A stretch of 24,969 nucleotides of DNA from Candidatus Eiseniibacteriota bacterium (lineage in GTDB: Bacteria > Eisenbacteria > RBG-16-71-46 > SZUA-252): assembly GCA_016880395.1 (NCBI GenBank), contig JAEHDN010000224.1, positions 1 to 24,969 on the forward strand, given 5' to 3'. A model generated the notes under the pieces. The model saw nothing but the letters and a program-made list of their open reading frames with translations, did no database searches and was not told the DNA's origin. Positions 23,701 through 24,969 of this stretch are shown piece after piece (the stretch's first letter is position 1; each line of letters starts with the position of its first letter). A program made the position numbers and the translations under genes.

Positions 23701-24285
23701 ACGACCCTCAACCTCAAGCCGATCGACCGGAGCGATTTCGCGTTCCGGTTCGTCCACAACCCGTACGACGCCAGGCTGCTCTTCTTCAGCGCGAGCACCG
23801 GTCTCGCGCTCCAGGGCCAGAGCCCGACCGGCGAGGACTACGCGATCGCGGATCAGGAGCCGGGCACCTTCGCCGTCCGGGAGCGATCCCCCCTCACCCC
23901 GTTGGGGATGTCGCCGGCCGGGCTCCCCTGGAGCGTCTTTGCGTCGATCAGCTACGACGGGTCCCGGGCTCGGGACGGGCAGGGGGGCTACACGGACTGG
24001 CATTCCGAGGCGCGCGTGAACGGCGGGACGGCCGTCAACTTCACCAAGAGCTGGCGGTTCGAGTACAACTGGCAGTTCGATCCCCGGGCCGGGATCATGG
24101 TCTCCCAGTTCTTCACGGTGAAGCGGGACCTCCACTGCTGGGAAATGCAGTTCACCCGAAGTCTTTCAGGCGACGTGGGAGACGAGTATTACTTCAAGAT
24201 CAACGTGAAGAACCTCCCCGAGGTCTACTTCGAGCAGGGCTCCCGCGGACTCCGCGGATTCGGCGCCCTCCAGAACATCTATTGA
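20725..24285 (+). CDS. lptD: LPS-assembly protein LptD with an enlarged OstA/jellyroll domain
   Basis: LptD is the outer-membrane barrel that inserts lipopolysaccharide into the outer leaflet. The 1186-residue product has a signal peptide (1-32, cut after AAA), a long periplasmic region of OstA/LptA-like strands (about 45-510) and a C-terminal beta barrel (about 540-1186). Motifs around FYIKKVPVLALPFYVFPI and GRHSGFQLP are typical of LptD. The only two cysteines I can find, Cys531 (STCDLTEPHYHF) and Cys1138 (LHCWEMQF), fit the conserved interdomain disulfide. E. coli LptD has 784 residues, and the extra length is in the jellyroll part. ATG 20725 overlaps the folC stop by 11 nt and has GAGGT about 7 nt upstream. 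Confidence 0.93.
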   Translation: MRSREGAAILAPRLLPSILVLLLLLGVRIAAAQPPPPGPQQPPPARDDEPYHLTADRLEGSATAGENVYTAIRPTVVHGTTTVTGDSALIYKNRELVLFRGNVRIVDGRTHMWGREASYERKTRLATLRGNVRIEEGTAKITGSEARFYRTENRSVITGNPRLEDSTRTVTADRIEYDRSNDIVTALGKVDAIDRAESTRVRAGRVRYDRRADYAWATEDPVLVREERKGQHTTVRGDTLEFDNSKRRAYAIGNVRVEREKLRATGTRAEFDRAEDRAILVGKPRAWDDQGVAHGDTIEIGFDDNQLRTLRIHPNAVVEFTAKADSGRGERNIATGDTITVHFEKEEAREALMVGHAESRYWPSSADSAQGGRNVSNGDSIRVFFEKGEPERAIVRGGGKGTYFLAAEGDTAKDRERELVRYEGNEIQYQIKKGTVDIIGNSDVVYREVHLTADRVTFDSNTDRMRAEGSPVLTDAGNRMTGASMTYDLNTRQGTVFEGRTAYDRGFLFGERVHRVSDRELDVAHGTYSTCDLTEPHYHFESSKMKVMLHDKVIARPVVFYIKKVPVLALPFYVFPIQTGRHSGFQLPQVEFGSSTGGGKFVRNVGYYWAIDDFMDATGWFDYYQQESWLVHGLYRYNRRYEYQGQVSASYQNQFTTGANRWDLFGRHFQTLGRNFTLTGQANLTNSSEYRRDQNLGQNVFLRVQRNLDSNLSLQKGWSGGSLSFGLLQREDLDASPGALETEQQLPSLTVRLNQRPIGHPPRGQEPARWPAFTSTVYTTGFSALYQRREYASIAHPESTVVFDGLGNPVDTTIVSVTVDSLDARGAARYDFTLTDVRSLGFIKVSPNVFLNAVYYSRDQAGQLNQVGAVWGAGLSANTAVTGTFRTSIGPLRAIRHVITPLVSAAYQPPRTNLLYQGSDGLYRPRFDGVSGISLAAAEVRRLNFSLRQDVHAKWGDPIHPKVINNLIQLQSDISYNGLAKRSGAKPLSDLSTTLNLKPIDRSDFAFRFVHNPYDARLLFFSASTGLALQGQSPTGEDYAIADQEPGTFAVRERSPLTPLGMSPAGLPWSVFASISYDGSRARDGQGGYTDWHSEARVNGGTAVNFTKSWRFEYNWQFDPRAGIMVSQFFTVKRDLHCWEMQFTRSLSGDVGDEYYFKINVKNLPEVYFEQGSRGLRGFGALQNIY

Positions 24286-24317
24286 TCGAAAATACAGCGT
24301 CCGCATGCGAAATCTGT

Positions 24318-24346
24318 TTGACACCCCCTGGGGCCGGCCGTAACGT
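24318..24346 (+). promoter_or_regulatory. Housekeeping-type promoter for the HU gene
   Basis: A perfect -35 TTGACA (24318-24323) is followed by a 17-nt spacer and TAACGT (24341-24346) as the -10, which has 3 of 6 matches. Transcription would start near 24353, giving a short leader of about 28 nt with the ribosome-binding site. Confidence 0.6.
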
Positions 24347-24363
24347 GACGCCGCGTTCATCCG

Positions 24364-24374
24364 AAAGGAGGTGA
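24364..24374 (+). promoter_or_regulatory. Consensus ribosome-binding site of the HU gene
   Basis: AAAGGAGGTGA is a full complement to the 3' end of 16S rRNA and lies 6 nt before the HU ATG (GGAGG core 9 nt before it). It is the strongest ribosome-binding site in the window and fits a highly expressed protein. Confidence 0.85.
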
Positions 24375-24380
24375 AACGGA

Positions 24381-24671
24381 ATGAACAAGACCGAGCTCAT
24401 CGCCACCATTGCCAAGAAGACCTCCCTCTCCGCGCGCGAGGCGCGGGCAGTCGTCGACACGCTCTTTTCTCCCGGTAAGGAAGGGTTGATCGCGTCCGCG
24501 CTCATGTCCGGCAAGAAGGTCCAGATCACGGGATTCGGAACGTTCGAAACCCGCAAGCGGAAGGCGCGCGAAGGCCGCAATCCTCAGACCGGCGAGCGCA
24601 TCAAGATCGCGGCGTCGAGGTTCCCGGCGTTCCACGCGGGCAAGGCGCTCAAGGATCGAGTTCGGAAGTAA
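24381..24671 (+). CDS. hup: HU-family nucleoid DNA-binding protein
   Basis: This is a small histone-like protein of 96 residues that bends and compacts DNA as a dimer. The N-terminus MNKTELIATIAKKTSLS, the core VQITGFGTFETRKRKAREGRNPQTGE and the C-terminus SRFPAFHAGKALKDRV are all typical. The DNA-binding beta-arm carries RNPQTGE with the intercalating proline. It stands alone with its own promoter, a consensus ribosome-binding site and a terminator. IHF versus HU is not distinguishable with certainty; the length and motifs favour HU. Confidence 0.97.
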   Translation: MNKTELIATIAKKTSLSAREARAVVDTLFSPGKEGLIASALMSGKKVQITGFGTFETRKRKAREGRNPQTGERIKIAASRFPAFHAGKALKDRVRK

Positions 24672-24688
24672 ACCCCCCCAAACGTTTT

Positions 24689-24728
24689 CGACGGGGGCGG
24701 GCGAACACGGCCCGCCCCCGTCGTTTTT
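24689..24728 (+). terminator. Rho-independent terminator after the HU gene
   Basis: A perfect 14-bp GC-rich stem (24689-24702 with 24710-24723) encloses a 7-nt loop GAACACG and is followed by five T residues (24724-24728). It begins 17 nt after the HU stop. The left flank has no T tract suited to the opposite strand, so it is unidirectional. Confidence 0.93.
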
Positions 24729-24756
24729 CCCTGGACCCTGGAAACGCCCCGTGGCG

Positions 24757-24786
24757 TTGAACCTGCGAGCGTCGTCGGGGTATAGT
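24757..24786 (+). promoter_or_regulatory. Housekeeping-type promoter for the last gene
   Basis: TTGAAC (24757-24762) and TATAGT (24781-24786) are separated by 18 nt. Each box matches consensus in at least 4 of 6 positions. Transcription would start near 24793, about 35-45 nt before the start of the exported protein. Confidence 0.6.
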
Positions 24787-24836
24787 GTTCCGACTCACGC
24801 GATCGATCCCGACGTACCTGGAAGGAGGTGGACTCC

Positions 24837-24969
24837 CTGCCGCGACTCCGCTATCTGCTTGTACTCGTTGTGGCTCTTACTCTTGCGGGCGCGCCTCTTC
24901 TCCTGGGAAAGGGCTCCCCGGTCGACATCCTCATCCAGAGCACGACCGACGTGTACGGTGAGCTCGCCC
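24837..24969 (+). CDS. Exported protein, N-terminal fragment cut by window end
   Basis: The visible codons read PRLRYLLVLVVALTLAGAP, a signal peptide with basic residues and a hydrophobic core, followed by SPVDILIQSTTDVYGELA. The last segment faintly resembles the start of metallophosphoesterases of the 5'-nucleotidase type (strand plus D-x-H/Y-G), but this is a weak guess. AGGAGG at 24823-24828 is 8 nt before CTG 24837, which gives the best spacing. GTG 24828 in the same frame overlaps that site and would add MDS; GTG 24870 would destroy the signal peptide. The start codon is therefore uncertain. Confidence 0.55.
   Translation, partial: MPRLRYLLVLVVALTLAGAPLLLGKGSPVDILIQSTTDVYGELA

Noticed and set aside
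20773..24135. A 1120-codon open frame on the minus strand opposite lptD.
   Set aside because: It is a shadow of lptD in GC-rich DNA: Arg/Val/Leu/Asp-rich, no domain, no ribosome-binding site. lptD has a signal peptide and the expected cysteines.
24330..24339. GC palindrome GGCCGGCC between lptD and HU, considered as a terminator or operator.
   Set aside because: It falls in the promoter spacer, has no loop or T tract, and such palindromes are frequent at this GC content.

Overview
The window is about 25 kb of very GC-rich, gene-dense bacterial chromosome. It reads as a Gram-negative (diderm) bacterium, because it encodes a large LptD-type outer-membrane LPS assembly protein, a MacAB-like exporter and a putative lipoprotein. 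A PorX-type response regulator (receiver plus PglZ phosphatase-like domain) behind a histidine kinase, together with the high GC content, points to a member of the FCB group outside Bacteroidota proper (for example Eisenbacteria- or Gemmatimonadota-like). That placement is inference. No mobile element, CRISPR array, tRNA or rRNA was seen, and the region looks like core chromosome.

Region 1 (1-2866, minus strand) is a 2-oxoacid (probably branched-chain) dehydrogenase operon in the order E1alpha, hot-dog acyl-CoA thioesterase, E1beta, E2 (cut by the window edge). Region 2 (3109-4531, plus) holds mrp (Fe-S carrier ATPase) and a DUF971 protein. Region 3 (4632-5105, minus) is a putative coiled-coil lipoprotein whose upstream region carries a good match to a sigma-54 promoter. 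Region 4 (5342-11587, plus) is one tightly overlapping operon. It holds two single-barrel MetE-like proteins, only the second with an intact zinc site, then a membrane fusion protein, an ABC ATPase and two FtsX/MacB-type permeases.

Region 5 (11640-24285, plus) is a long run of abutting or overlapping genes. In order they are a HemC-like protein without the cofactor cysteine, serS, a histidine kinase, a PorX-like regulator, tsaE, tsaB, rimI, accD, folC and lptD. Region 6 (24286-24969, plus) has an HU gene with its own promoter, a perfect consensus ribosome-binding site and a strong terminator. It is followed by a promoter and the first codons of an exported protein cut by the window end.

Most of the content is housekeeping: branched-chain oxidation, Fe-S maturation, t6A tRNA modification (TsaE/TsaB), protein acetylation, fatty-acid and folate synthesis, LPS export and nucleoid structure. 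The points most worth a second look are the paired half-MetE genes, the cysteine-less HemC homologue, the PorX-type two-component pair, the oversized LptD jellyroll, the sigma-54-driven lipoprotein and a 14-bp tandem duplication that creates a mini-ORF in front of rimI. Several start codons differ from the longest reading frame; the reasons are given in each entry.
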